From assembly GCF_964340395.1 (NCBI RefSeq), contig NC_135571.1, positions 15,679,721-15,712,220 on the forward strand: a stretch of DNA of 32,500 nt, in the 5' to 3' direction. This stretch comes from Glandiceps talaboti (taxonomy: Eukaryota; Hemichordata; Enteropneusta; Spengelidae). The notes under the pieces are model-generated. The model did no database searches and was not told the DNA's origin. It saw nothing but the letters and a program-made list of their open reading frames with translations. Positions 1 to 9,589 of the stretch are shown here, piece after piece (the first letter of the stretch is position 1; each line of letters begins with the position of its first letter). Made by a program: the position numbers and the translations under genes.

Positions 1-99
1 TGTGAAGGTGTTGGTTGTTATTGTGTGAGATATTGGGTGCGGACAAGTAGGTGTTGTTTCATGTTGGGCTTTGGTGTTCCGTCAGTTAACAGGTTTAGT

Positions 100-456
100 T
101 TAGGTGATAGATGCTCTATTGAAGTTGGACAAATAAAACTTATTCTTGTGTCGGCATTTAGATATCAACTCAGTTCTTTTGTTTAGTGTGGAGTTTTTGT
201 CTGCTTTAATAATGGTTAGTTTTTCGGTTAAACACAGGTTGCATCGTTTTGTTTTATTGGTGTATGCTCAAGGGCTGTCTTGCTGATGGACCGGGATACG
301 GAAAAAGGCTCCTTGTTTCTTTTCTGTTTCCAAATGTGTTTTGATAGTTCTGTGCTGTTTTCGTGTTTTTCATGTTTGAATGACTGTTTGTGGTTGGCAT
401 ATCTCTGTTTGAAGTTGTCTGTTAGAACAACTTCAAACAGAGATATGCCAACCACA
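100..456 (-). pseudogene. Penelope-like retroelement fragment, GIY-YIG endonuclease C-terminal part
   Basis: Read on the minus strand, 228-455 gives a basic segment with TDNFKQRYANHKQSF followed by ELSKHIWKQK. This matches the arginine/asparagine-rich part of the GIY-YIG nuclease domain of Penelope-like elements. The reading then shifts frame near 236-242 and continues as [23 protein letters not shown] and a stop at 100-102; these are the usual last motifs of such proteins. In the family this domain follows a reverse transcriptase and cuts target DNA. Here the reverse transcriptase and the GIY-YIG start are missing, and the 5' edge is a foldback made from the element's own sequence. The apparent first residues are therefore an artefact of the inverted copy. 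It is broken and cannot encode a working protein. The domain family is fairly sure; the Penelope clade is not resolved. Confidence 0.7.
389..456. repeat. Perfect 30-bp inverted repeat with 8-bp loop
   Basis: Positions 389-418 and 427-456 are exact reverse complements separated by CTGTTAGA. The left arm lies inside the Penelope-like coding fragment, so the right arm is an inverted copy of that same coding sequence. Such a structure can arise by template switching during reverse transcription or by a short fold-back repair event. Confidence 0.95.
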
Positions 457-481
457 TAATTATATATATATAGTTAAGAGA

Positions 482-655
482 TTAATTACTTATTGTATGT
501 ATCTGTAAACACTTTCAAATTTGTGTAAGTACCAAACAAACAAACAAATAAACAAACAAACAAACAAACAAACAAACAAACACAAATATAAAGCTGATAG
601 GTTTACTTACTGTATGTATCTGTACACACTTTCAAATGTGTGTAAGTACCAAACA
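482..655. repeat. (AAAC)n microsatellite between two copies of a ~52-bp direct repeat
   Basis: A run of CAAA units with one CAAATAAA interruption occupies about 532-582. It is flanked by two similar segments, about 482-535 and 600-652. Both read TTACT, TGTATGTATCTG, ACACTTTCAAAT, GTGTAAGTACCAAAC with a few differences. This suggests a short tandem duplication with the microsatellite expanded in the first copy. Confidence 0.8.
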
Positions 656-685
656 CATGCTGCAAATCTTCTATCACTTTACTTT

Positions 686-797
686 CATTTTTGTACTGGC
701 AATAGACAATACAATATTACAAATGAAAAATTGACCCAAATCACACATCTGTGATGCAATCATTTTGTACTGGCAATAGACAATACAATATTACAAA
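686..797. repeat. Short direct repeat enclosing a HINE-module fragment
   Basis: The segment 686-723 (CATTTTTGTACTGGCAATAG onward) recurs almost exactly at 761-797. Between them, 731-764 (TGACCCAAATCACACATCTG onward) matches 10857-10890 inside the HINE copy at 9590-11103, with one difference. This looks like a scrap of that dispersed family. Confidence 0.8.
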
Positions 798-817
798 CAA
801 GCCATTGAGAATGACAC

Positions 818-1506
818 AGTCCCCGCTATGATTGGGTTTTAAGGAACTGGCAGTTTATGTTGTCATTTTCTTGATATCACTACTCTGATCATGCAACAAC
901 ACTTGTGAAGCTAAATCAAACAGACTTAGATATGTTGTGTCTGCTCGTTGGACATGGAACAAGCCTACTTTTCAAGATGACATGATGGAATAAACCATTC
1001 AACAATAAAGGATGGGTCGGGTATGGGGGGGGGGGACCTGTTCAAGCATGTCTGAGTTATGGCTTTGGACATGGAAAATTTGCAAATAAAATGGCTGCCA
1101 GGCGGCCATATTGGATCGTATCACAACAACAATGAATATGCACATGTATGTCATAGAACACTGTCCTAATACCAACTTTGAATGAGATCTGTTAAAGCAT
1201 GTCTGAGTTATGGCTTTAGACAGGGAAAATTTGCAAACAAAATGGCTGCTAGGCGGCCATATTGGATTGTATCATAAAACAAATTGACGTGCATATGTAT
1301 GCCATTGTATGTTGCCCCTGTACCAAGTTTGAAGAAAATCAGTCCAGGCTGCATGCGGATGGATGGACGGATTGACGGACGGACGGACGGACGGATGGAA
1401 GGACGGACGGACGGACGGACGGACGGACGGACGGACGGACGGACACACGGACACACGGAACCCAATCCATAAGTCCCCGTCCCGGACTTCGTCCGGCAGG
1501 GACTAA
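818..1506 (+). mobile_element. HINE/pearl-like non-autonomous element, family 1
   Basis: The element has a short 5' segment starting AGTCCCCGCT, then two tandem modules of about 150 bp (1038-1187 and 1188-1339) that share AAGCATGTCTGAGTTATGGC and GGCGGCCATATTGGAT. A (GGAC)n microsatellite follows at 1362-1460. The 3' end at 1472-1506 is a nested hairpin: CCGGAC pairs with GTCCGG and AGTCCC with GGGACT, and the element closes with CTAA. The start AGTCCC is the inverse of the end GGGACT. Modules, then a GACG-type microsatellite, then a terminal hairpin with CTRR is the layout described for pearl/HINE elements mobilised by Helentrons. No protein is encoded. The 5' boundary is inferred. Confidence 0.6.
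1362..1460 (+). repeat. (GGAC)n microsatellite
   Basis: Degenerate GGAC/GGAT tetranucleotide repeats lie in the 3' part of the HINE-like element. The long open frames here in several phases are repeat artefacts. Confidence 0.95.
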
Positions 1507-1514
1507 TTACAACA

Positions 1515-2530
1515 CGTACAGTCATTGTAAATATTCACCATGGGAAAGGAGACGAAAAATAGTTGTTTCCACAACTAGTCGAGTCCGACCCCTTTTACAA
1601 TGTTAAAGATTACTAAAACTCTGGGCCTGTTGATCATACGATATAAAGAGAAAGAGAATATACTATACATGGTTTTCAGAAACAGTTCGCAGTTCAAATA
1701 CATGCGAAGAAATCAGCAAATAAACAAACAAATGAGAAAAAAGGGGGGGGAGAAAAGAATATACACGAAACTATACTAATGCAACATAAGCAAACTGTTG
1801 TCAAGTTGTGTATGACGGCTAGATATGCCTAGTCTTCTGAATGTAGATATTTTTTGAACTCCCATTTAAAATGACACCTGCTATTTACATTACGAATATT
1901 GATAGGAATGCTATTCCAAAGCTTAGCCCCAGCAAATGTGACGGTGAGCTGCCCGCTCCTATGGTTTGCTATCGGGATAGAAAGATCGTTTCTGGTGCTC
2001 TGGCGCGTAAGAAAAGGACGATTGATTGGAGTGAAGAAGTCCCGAAATGTGTCTGGTACTCTGGCATGCAAAACGTCATGTACAAATATTGCAAGTTGAA
2101 GTTTATGTTGTTTGTAGATGTCGAGAATATTTAACCTTTGGAATAATGGTGTAGAATGAGAGCACCAGTGACTATTTGTTACGACACGCACTATACGCTT
2201 TTGAATTAGAAATATGTCCTTGAGGTATGTGGCACATGTGTTGCCCCACACTTCAAGGCCATCGCTAATATGCGGTAAAACAAATACATTATATAACAGT
2301 AGTCAGTACCAGTACATATTCAGGAACGATGTCACGCAGTTTGTAAAACACACCTGTCATTCTACTTATTTTCTTTTTGACCTCTGCTACATGCTGCTTC
2401 CAAGACAAGGAATTGTCAATGGCAACCCCGACAAAGGGACAACTTTGAACTTCTTCTAAAGAGTCTCCCTTCAGTTCAAGAGCACCTGTCATTGACATAC
2501 TTTTTCTAAGACTTCCTATTATAATTTGTC
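1515..2530 (-). pseudogene. 5'-truncated CR1/Jockey-group LINE, reverse transcriptase C-terminal region and 3' UTR
   Basis: On the minus strand, 2498-2289 encodes LEEVQSCPFVGVAID, SWKQHV and KISRMTGVFYKLR. These match the segment after the catalytic YADD core, where LGV-type and W..H motifs sit. A frameshift near 2295 leads to LPHISDGLEVWGNT and then 2251-1829 with FLIQKRIVRVV, PLFQRLNIL, GAKLWNSIP and a lysine-rich end. All are typical of the C-terminus of CR1/Jockey-group LINE ORF2. Homology fades upstream of about 2530, so the catalytic core is absent, as expected from 5' truncation. The sequence left of 1829 has no coding signal and is probably the 3' UTR; its edge near the HINE end at 1506 is not defined. 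An in-frame stop at about 2533 and the frameshift show it is dead. Confidence 0.75.
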
Positions 2531-2819
2531 AACTTTCAAGGTAAAAAATTAAATCAAGTGATTGTAGGAGTGCGAATTTGACATTTAATTCTGAATACTA
2601 TGTCAGATTTCCCATAGAAAAACAATGGCCGTGTTCTTTATGACAACTGAACTTTGCTCATATTCAACTTTTTCAAATGCACACCAAATTTCTGAAAATT
2701 CATAGAGACCAAAGGGGTTTTGTAAAAATCTCTTGGTTTTAGATTTGTCATTTTTTAAATTCTTTTCTGGAAAATGATGTGCTTATGCTATGTTGTTAAA
2801 ACTCATTAAGACCAGATTT
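2531..2819. other. Spacer without recognisable feature
   Basis: AT-rich sequence with no open frame of note and no match to other repeats in the window that I can see. Confidence 0.5.
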
Positions 2820-2824
2820 AAACT
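2820..2824. repeat. 5-bp target-site duplication AAACT (partner 4305-4309)
   Basis: AAACT directly precedes the left terminal repeat and directly follows the right one. Confidence 0.7.
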
Positions 2825-4304
2825 CAGGGCTCGAAATTCGCGGTAGTCCCGCATCCACAGACTACCAATGTTTGTCTCTGGGCTACCAAATTATGTGAGT
2901 GGTAGCCCAATTGGGCTACTAAGTTTTGAATGAAACTGTGACACCCTGACTCCGACACCTTCCCGGGTCAGGGGCCTCCGAGGTCGCAGTCCTGTGGGAC
3001 GTGTTCTCGCCAAAATTAGCGTCAAAATCTGTGCGTCTTTTCCAAATTTGCATCCACACTACATGTATATCAAATGTACACGAAATACATGTACACTGTA
3101 CACGTCATTCTTCCGTTCATCGTATACACAGCTTGTACTTCCAAAATGTCACAACAAAACATTTATATGCAACAATATTCTGTATAGCGATTTAATGTTA
3201 TCTTTCTGTACTTTCAATTTCCCATGGTAATCACTCTCTGGAAATATGCTCTTCGGCCCGGGCCCTTTCGGCTCTTCTCGGAGTCGGAGTACAGTACACT
3301 CTCGGTACAGCACTGCAGTAACTAAATTCCATCACATGAATGACAGCTTTAACTTTCAACTTGACAGAGACACAGTTGTAATGGTGTTTGATAAAATTTT
3401 ATTCTAATGAGAACTGTTAACTTGGTATACACCTACAGATTCGTTTATTCTTGAACGATGCCTAAAACATTCCGTGTGTAAACCACGCTCACGCAACCCC
3501 TGAGAGCATGCAGTGGTGAATGGTAAATTCACGTAATGCATTCGATCTAGTAGTAGTAGCAAAGTTCAAAAGAAAGTTGAAGTTTTAGTGAGAATGAAAT
3601 GGTGACATGATGATTTGAATTTATATGAGTGAAGTTTTCAGCATGGACTGTCTGCTGATGTGGTCTTAGACTCTGTTTGATTATCCCTTCGCCCATGAAT
3701 GGAAGGGGCTTTGCCGTAATGGCCGTCATGTATTGATACAAATCCTGTCTAACCCGTCTGTTAATAAGTAACCAATCACGTGGATAAATAATGATAACAG
3801 CACATAGTTTCTAAACTACCCAAGACGTAGTCTCCACATCAGGAAATGGCCATGGGGCTTATGAAACTGTTTAAACGTTTTCCATACGTTGAATCATATT
3901 CAAATTTTACAGGTCTCACTGCACCAAGAGATTTAGATAATAGTTACAAGTACGAACTGCGACTACATGGTTTTTCTTCATTGCAATGATAACCGTACGT
4001 TGTAACAGTAAGCCTCATACGGGGTCCCTCTTTATGACACGTCCCCAGAGACACATACATGCAAAAAATTGCGTTCCCAATGTCAAATATGGCATGAAAT
4101 ACACACAAATAACGTGTTAACGTGACTCTTAAGTTATTCAATCAATCATCGAATTCAATACATCATATAGTTACATATATACACAGACACCATTAATTTA
4201 GGAATGCATGGATATGGGCTACCAGTCATTGCTCCTGGGCTACCAATTTTTAAAGATGGTAGCCCACCTGGGCTACCAAGAAAAAAAACGAATTTCGAGC
4301 CCTG
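2825..4304. mobile_element. hAT-like non-autonomous DNA transposon
   Basis: The ends are perfect 16-bp terminal inverted repeats: CAGGGCTCGAAATTCG at 2825-2840 and its exact complement at 4289-4304. The direct repeat AAACT flanks them at 2820-2824 and 4305-4309. Just inside both ends are copies of GGTAGCCC/GGGCTACC in both orientations (2874-2926 and 4217-4278), typical subterminal transposase-binding repeats. The CAGGG start fits hAT elements, although most hATs make 8-bp duplications, so the superfamily is a guess. The interior has no transposase-like frame. It includes a GC-richer stretch around 2945-3000 and 3245-3300. Confidence 0.75.
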
Positions 4305-4319
4305 AAACTGAATGCCTCC

Positions 4320-4878
4320 CGTAAGGGAATCACTAATTATGCAAATAACTCATTAAACTAAAAAAACTATGGTAACAGGCTTTGTTTTTTGGACAAGCGT
4401 GCTTTCTTAGGTTAATGTATGTAAGAGTGTATGATACTGCTTAATTACTGAATATCGTTCATTATTCAAAATACTCATTAAAGGAAAAAGTTGTAGCAAC
4501 AAACTTCATAGGACAGGTGCGTATTATTATGGTTGATGTACGTATCATATTATACAAACTTTGAAGCTTGCATTTTTAAGATACAACCTAGTTACCTAAA
4601 ATCATTAATTATGCAAATTTTTCATTAAAACTAAGCTATATGAAAGATTTTATAGGACATATGTTATGGTTAACGTATGTACTAAATTGTATTGAAATTG
4701 AAGTATGCAGTCTTAAGCTATAGCCTAATTACCGAAACTCATTAATTATGCAAATTATTCATTAACACTGTAAGGTACATCAACTAACTTTATAGGACAT
4801 ATACAAATTGTTATGGTTAATGTATGTACTGAATTGTATTGAAATTGAAGAATGCAGTCGTAAGATATAGCCTAATTA
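4320..4878 (+). repeat. ~137-bp satellite, left part of a split array
   Basis: Four degenerate units are marked by CATTAATTATGCAAAT, TTTATAGGACATAT, GTTATGGTTAATGTATGTAC and AATTGAAGTATGCAGTC. Unit starts fall near 4331, 4467, 4606 and 4740, giving a period of about 135-138 bp. The left-most units are the most diverged. The array resumes at 6981. Confidence 0.85.
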
Positions 4879-6980
4879 GGGAGTGTACATTTTTAATTTC
4901 CAGGGGGAGGCCGGAGGATTTCTAATGAAGCAAGGGATTTTTATTGTTGGCCCCCCCTACAAAAACTGGTATAAATTATCTGGCCCCCCCTAAGACTTTT
5001 TGTTTTTATTTCATGGCCCCCCCTGAAACCACTAACAAAAATACGCACAGATGAAACACAGATACAGCAACACATAGATTTGCCAGCAGTTGCTACATGT
5101 ATTAACTTATTCCATATTTATACTTACTTCAGAATTGAACCAGTGCACAAAGTTGTTGAATCATGGACACTCATAAAATCACAAATAAAGACTATTATTA
5201 GTTAAATTGGCTGACAGGATGTCTACTTACAACTGAGGGGTGACAATAGACTACTGGTCTGGCTACACTTTTTCTTGGATTTTTAGCCCATCACTGACAT
5301 AAATAAATTAGCAAATAAATGAACAAATATATATATATATTACTTATTTATCACAGGTTTGGAAAAAATAGTGCAAAATTGCACCATGAGGAAACTTTTT
5401 TCCATGTGAACATATTCAAATTTTAGGATTAATTTGCAGTGGTTGGTCACACAATCATTTATTATTAATTTAAACACTTCATAAATTACACATTTTAGAA
5501 ACATTTTTAATTGCAGTGCAAATGGAAAACATGTTATTTAAGATTGAAATACATATTAAGACCCTTCCTATATTATAGTATTCATATTATCTCTACGCAA
5601 AATATAAAACACTTCTGGACTATATTTCAAGAGACTTTAGTAAACTGATGCGCTGAGGGGGGGGGGGGGGCAGTACATGTATCACTTCAAAGGGTTGAAT
5701 AATATTTTTATGAATGCATGGCTTGTTATGAATACATTCCTCACCCAGCACCTGTGAATAATTTTGTGTTTAATTCAAACTCACAAAAGCTATCATATAA
5801 TACTTGAACCCTACCATGGTGATAGAATGAAAATTTATTGAAACCCATTACAATATTGGTGAGCTCTATATGGAATTTATTAGGGATTCATGTATACAAA
5901 ATGGCTCAAAGTGCAGTTACTGTTCCACTACAGATTGGGTATCGCCATCTATGAACAGAATACCACATCCTATGCCAGATATGCACAACCCAGGTCATTA
6001 TATGGATGTGTTTGAAACACCAAACACAAATCGAACTGTTGATGACTACCACAACCACATGCTAACTTAAAAAAGCTCTATGTTTCAAAACAATTAAATG
6101 ATGAAGTTGCTATTTCTCGTTTTGCTGAGAAATATATTGTCAGTGTGAACAGTGTTAAAAACTACATTGAACTTTTGAGAAATTTGGAGAGGATGAAAAA
6201 CATTAGATCCAGACATCGGTTAGAGGTACAGAAGAAAAGAGAAAACAAGAATTATAATGACTATGACAGGTTGCAGTTATTCATAAGTGGAACTCTAGAA
6301 AAACTGAACGTAAAAGAGCTACATAAATATCTAGACAAGCATAAATTGCCAAAATATAGAAAATTAAAAGGAGAAAAAGTACTAGACATAATATCAACGC
6401 ACATACTTGGAACACCTGAATTTAGGTCAAGAAAAGTGACTGCAAATGAACTTCAAACTACAACTACAGACATCTGATCAGTGATACAAACAGTAGTGAC
6501 TCTGAAAGTGAAAATGCTATAATAGGTGTTATAGACAGTGATGATTGTTTTTCTGATAACTCTGAAACTTCAAGCACGGCTGATATCTCAGTGATTGTGA
6601 TGAAACAAGTCCTACACAATTTCATGGGAAAGTTACCTTGAGAAGTGGCAGAGTCGCCGGTCAATTTTTGTTTCACTGAATACAAATATTGTGATTTAAT
6701 AGGTTTGTGCACTGTTTTATCATCAATCCATGTTAAATGCTACTTCTGTAGGACATTGTGCACAGTCAAGTGTTGGGTTTTGCCTATATTTTATTTTATA
6801 TACATATCTGGCACTTGTCCATCCTGACATTCAGGTTTAGGTTGTTGTTTTTTGTGGCCCCCCCTAACAAATAGTGAAATTTTTGTTTAGCCCCCCCTAA
6901 TTTTTCTTGAGAAAAATTGGTGGCCCCCCCTGAAAATCCTCCGCCCCCCCCCCCCCTGGAAGTTAAAACTGTACACTCCC
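4879..6980 (+). mobile_element. PIF/Harbinger-like DNA transposon inserted in the 137-bp satellite
   Basis: The left end GGGAGTGTACATTTTTAATT at 4879 and the right end closing with GTACACTCCC at 6980 are inverted copies. The inverse match continues for about 40 bp through CCAGGGGG and CGGAGGATTT. The trinucleotide TTA flanks both ends (4876-4878 and 6981-6983), and joining the flanks restores a normal satellite unit. A 3-bp TTA duplication with a GGG-starting end is typical of PIF/Harbinger. Several GGCCCCCCCT motifs lie in both subterminal regions. The interior carries a decayed gene (5870-6679) but no recognisable DDE transposase. Confidence 0.8.
5870..6679 (+). pseudogene. Decayed transposon-borne gene with SAP-like segment
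   Basis: The first open part (5870-6070) includes a CSYC pair and the segment HPMPDMHNPGHYMD. A frameshift near 6060 leads to a frame running ANLKKLYVSKQLNDEVAISR up to the stop near 6475. In this second part, 6145-6477 has a basic helical stretch followed, at codons 52-87 from 6145, by a helix-turn-helix-like segment containing KELHKYLDKHKL. That segment resembles a SAP DNA-binding motif. A further shift near 6470 gives an acidic serine-rich stretch with SSDSESEN, and another near 6600 gives KVTLRSGRVAGQF and a stop at 6677-6679. Similar proteins with a coiled basic part, SAP-like segment, acidic linker and TRSGR-type tail are, as far as I recall, common uncharacterised proteins in marine invertebrates. 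At least three frameshifts make it non-functional. Confidence 0.55.
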
Positions 6981-7257
6981 TTACCAAGAATCATTAATTA
7001 TGCAAAATTCATTAACACTGAAAGGTACACCAACAAGCTTTTACAGGACATATGCAATTGTTATGGTTAACGTGTGTACTGAATTATGTTGAATTGAAAG
7101 TATGTATTCTCAAGATATAGCCTAATTACCAAAAATAATTAATTATGCAAATTATTCATTAACGCTATAAGATACATCAACGAATTTTATAGGACAAATG
7201 TATGTTGTTATGTTTAACGAATAACAAAATAATATTGAAATTGAAGTATGCAGTCTT
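6981..7257 (+). repeat. ~137-bp satellite, right part of the split array
   Basis: Two more units of the 4320-4878 satellite, starting near 6990 and 7137. The last is cut at GCAGTCTTA, where sequence changes to AAGTGGCCATATGGATGAG. Confidence 0.85.
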
Positions 7258-7324
7258 AAAGTGGCCATATGGATGAGTCCATGTTCACATCTCAATAAAC
7301 GGCAAAACATTAAACAATGTGTAA
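7258..7324. mobile_element. Terminal fragment of the 23775-25419 element family
   Basis: AAGTGGCCATATGGATGAG at 7258-7276 matches, in inverse, the right end of the inverted-repeat element at 25401-25419, and less exactly its left end at 23776. The satellite breaks precisely before it, so it is probably the end of an inserted copy. The rest up to the LINE is unidentified. Confidence 0.5.
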
Positions 7325-8695
7325 ATGCTTTCTTGAAATCTACGAACAGGATAGCTCCTGGTAGCTTTTCATTTTCCAAATATTCTATAATGTCAGATAC
7401 AAGTCTTATATTATTCATAATACTCCTACCCTTTATAAAAGCTGTCTGATCCTCATGTATTATCGATGGAAGTACCTTAGCAATACGAGAGGCCATACAT
7501 CTGCTTGCTGCTTTGTAGTCTGAATTTAGTAAAGAAATAGGGCGCCAATTTTGAATATTTAGCAAGTCTTTGCCTGGTTTAGGAAGGAGGGTAATAACTG
7601 CCTGCCTTTGGGTATTGGATAACTCCTCAATATCGTAAGCAAAATTTAGACTATCAACTAATGGGGTCCCAATTCTATCCCAAAAAGCCAAATAAAATTC
7701 AGGCGGCAAGCCATCACTGCCGGGCGTTTTGTTTTTAGGGGATGATTTCAATGCATTTAGTATTTCCTCGTTACTCAACTTCCCTTCACAAATTTCTGAC
7801 TCAAATGTCGACAGATTGGGTATATTTGTTGGATCAAAAAAGGCATGGAAATCATTAGTTTCAACATTTAGATTTGTTGATTTGTATAACTGTTCATAAA
7901 ATTGTTTCAGTTCAGACAGTATTTCATGGTGGTCAAGTATTTCTTTATCTTCTACTACTAATTTATTTATGGTTTTCTTATTAAAGTTTCGCTTCTCTAA
8001 ATTAAAGTAATATTTGCTGCTTTTTTCACCATATTGGTACCATCGTACTCTTGACCTTACAGCTGCCCCTTGCACCTTATTCGTGGTTATATTTTCTAAT
8101 TCGTGTTTAGTTTTCTCATATTCGGCTAAGATCTCCTCATTCATAGATTCATCTATCTGTTCTTCTAATTTATCAAGGCGTCTTTGCAATTGTTTTTTTT
8201 TCATCCCTCCTTTTCTTTTCTTTATTTTTACTAAATATAACTGATTTCTCTCGAATTTTATATTTCAGATATTCGAAAGTAATTTGGGGGTTGTAGCTTT
8301 GTATAAGACATTCCTCTATAGTTTCTTCGATGTTGGAATTCATCATTCGCATATAATCATTATCATTAAGTAGGCTTATATTAAATTTCCAAAACCCGGG
8401 ACCCTTCTTTTTTGTGTTAGGAACATTAAAGTACAGAGTTATTGCACTATGGTCTGTTTTTACACTTCCAATAATCTCTGCCTTTTTCATTTCTCTCACT
8501 ATACAATTTGACACTAAATAATAATCTAACCTTGAGTAGCTTTCCTTCCTTCGCCATGTATACCTATTGATTCCTGGGTTCAAAATTCTGTAAATATCTT
8601 TGAGTTGAAAAAAATCCATCAACTGATGAAGTACATCTCTAGATCTACTCTTATTTTCCTTCACGGATCATTTCCTATCGATGTATTTAGTTTAA
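7325..8695 (-). pseudogene. L1-clade LINE ORF2 fragment: endonuclease end and reverse transcriptase start
   Basis: Minus-strand 8664-8173 encodes the end of an apurinic-type endonuclease, with YTWRR, SRLDYYLVS, KTDHSAI and GPGFWKFN. Traces of the preceding segment continue to about 8695 in another frame. After a frameshift near 8200, the frame from 8204 down has a lysine/glutamate linker, RVRWYQYGEKSSKYYFNLEK, TPGSDGLPPEFY, ITLLPKPGKD, NWRPISLLN, DQTAFIKGRS and FVDFKKAF. These are the fingers and early palm motifs of an L1/Tx1-group reverse transcriptase. Homology stops after FKKAF, so the catalytic YADD and the 3' end are missing, and the N-terminal nuclease half is also lost. A missing 3' end is not explained by ordinary 5' truncation and implies a later deletion. 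Confidence 0.85.
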
Positions 8696-9017
8696 ACTTT
8701 ATGCTAAAAAAAACCTGTGAATTAATGGTCTAAAGTGGGATATTGACTTTTGGTCAAAGTGAGTCTAAAATTGGGCCTATGACGACACACCCCTATCAGA
8801 GATGGCCACTGGTTCTGCCCCGGGAGAAATATTGGTAAAAGTCAAACTAGTCGTAAACATGTGAAGTCACAGTCAGTTACACTGGCATATAGAAATAAAT
8901 AAAGTAGGTTCGAACAAACTCTATAGATATATTCCTGGCGATATTTCACACTGATCTATGTTTTGTCATTGCATAGAACTACTAATAGCATATACGAATA
9001 TTTAGACTTTTGGTGAC
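8696..9017. other. Spacer without recognisable feature
   Basis: No coding signal, tandem repeat or clear terminal repeat seen. Confidence 0.4.
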
Positions 9018-9392
9018 AGGGCGCACTCCACAGTATAATGGCATACGTTCGATTTGAAGTATTAAAAGTTCAATTATTTAAGTGTGAAGTGTGCATAATT
9101 AGTAAGAAATAAAATAATACATATTTATATTCATATACAGAGGAGTAACCAAACTCTAAACTGTTACAACTTGACCTTGAATGAGAAATGTCGCAAAATT
9201 AATTGAGTATTAAAACTTCAACTTCAGTGATATTCAACTAAAGTTCTCCCACACATTTTCATTATGATATAATATTACACCCCTTAACTTTTTCATTTTC
9301 CTGACATGCAATTTTGAAATTACTTTTATTATAGTTTAGACTCTCACAAATTGAATGCAGTATGTACAGATAAAACTGTGAAAGTGCGCCCT
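9018..9392. mobile_element. MITE-like inverted-repeat element (~375 bp)
   Basis: AGGGCGCACT at 9018-9027 is the exact inverse of AGTGCGCCCT at 9383-9392. The inverse similarity extends inward through CACAGT and ATAATGGCATAC versus its degenerate partner. No clear target-site duplication could be picked, and there is no coding capacity. Confidence 0.5.
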
Positions 9393-9546
9393 CAAACGTC
9401 CGCCAGCATAGCAAATATGAGCAGGCATAGCAAATATATGCTCAAACGGATACATTTTATTGACAATAGGACCAACAGGCACCATTCCTCTAAATTGTCT
9501 CTCACACAATGCTTTATTATTATATATTATTTTAACCTGTCCACTT

Positions 9547-9548
<2 letters not shown>

Positions 9549-9587
<39 letters not shown>
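9549..9587. repeat. (TAA)n microsatellite, outer half of a LINE tail
   Basis: About 12 TAA units lie directly before HINE copy 1. The same (TAA)n resumes at 11101-11116 just after that element. The two probably are one LINE tail, (ATT)n on the minus strand, split by the insertion. Confidence 0.8.
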
Positions 9588-9589
<2 letters not shown>

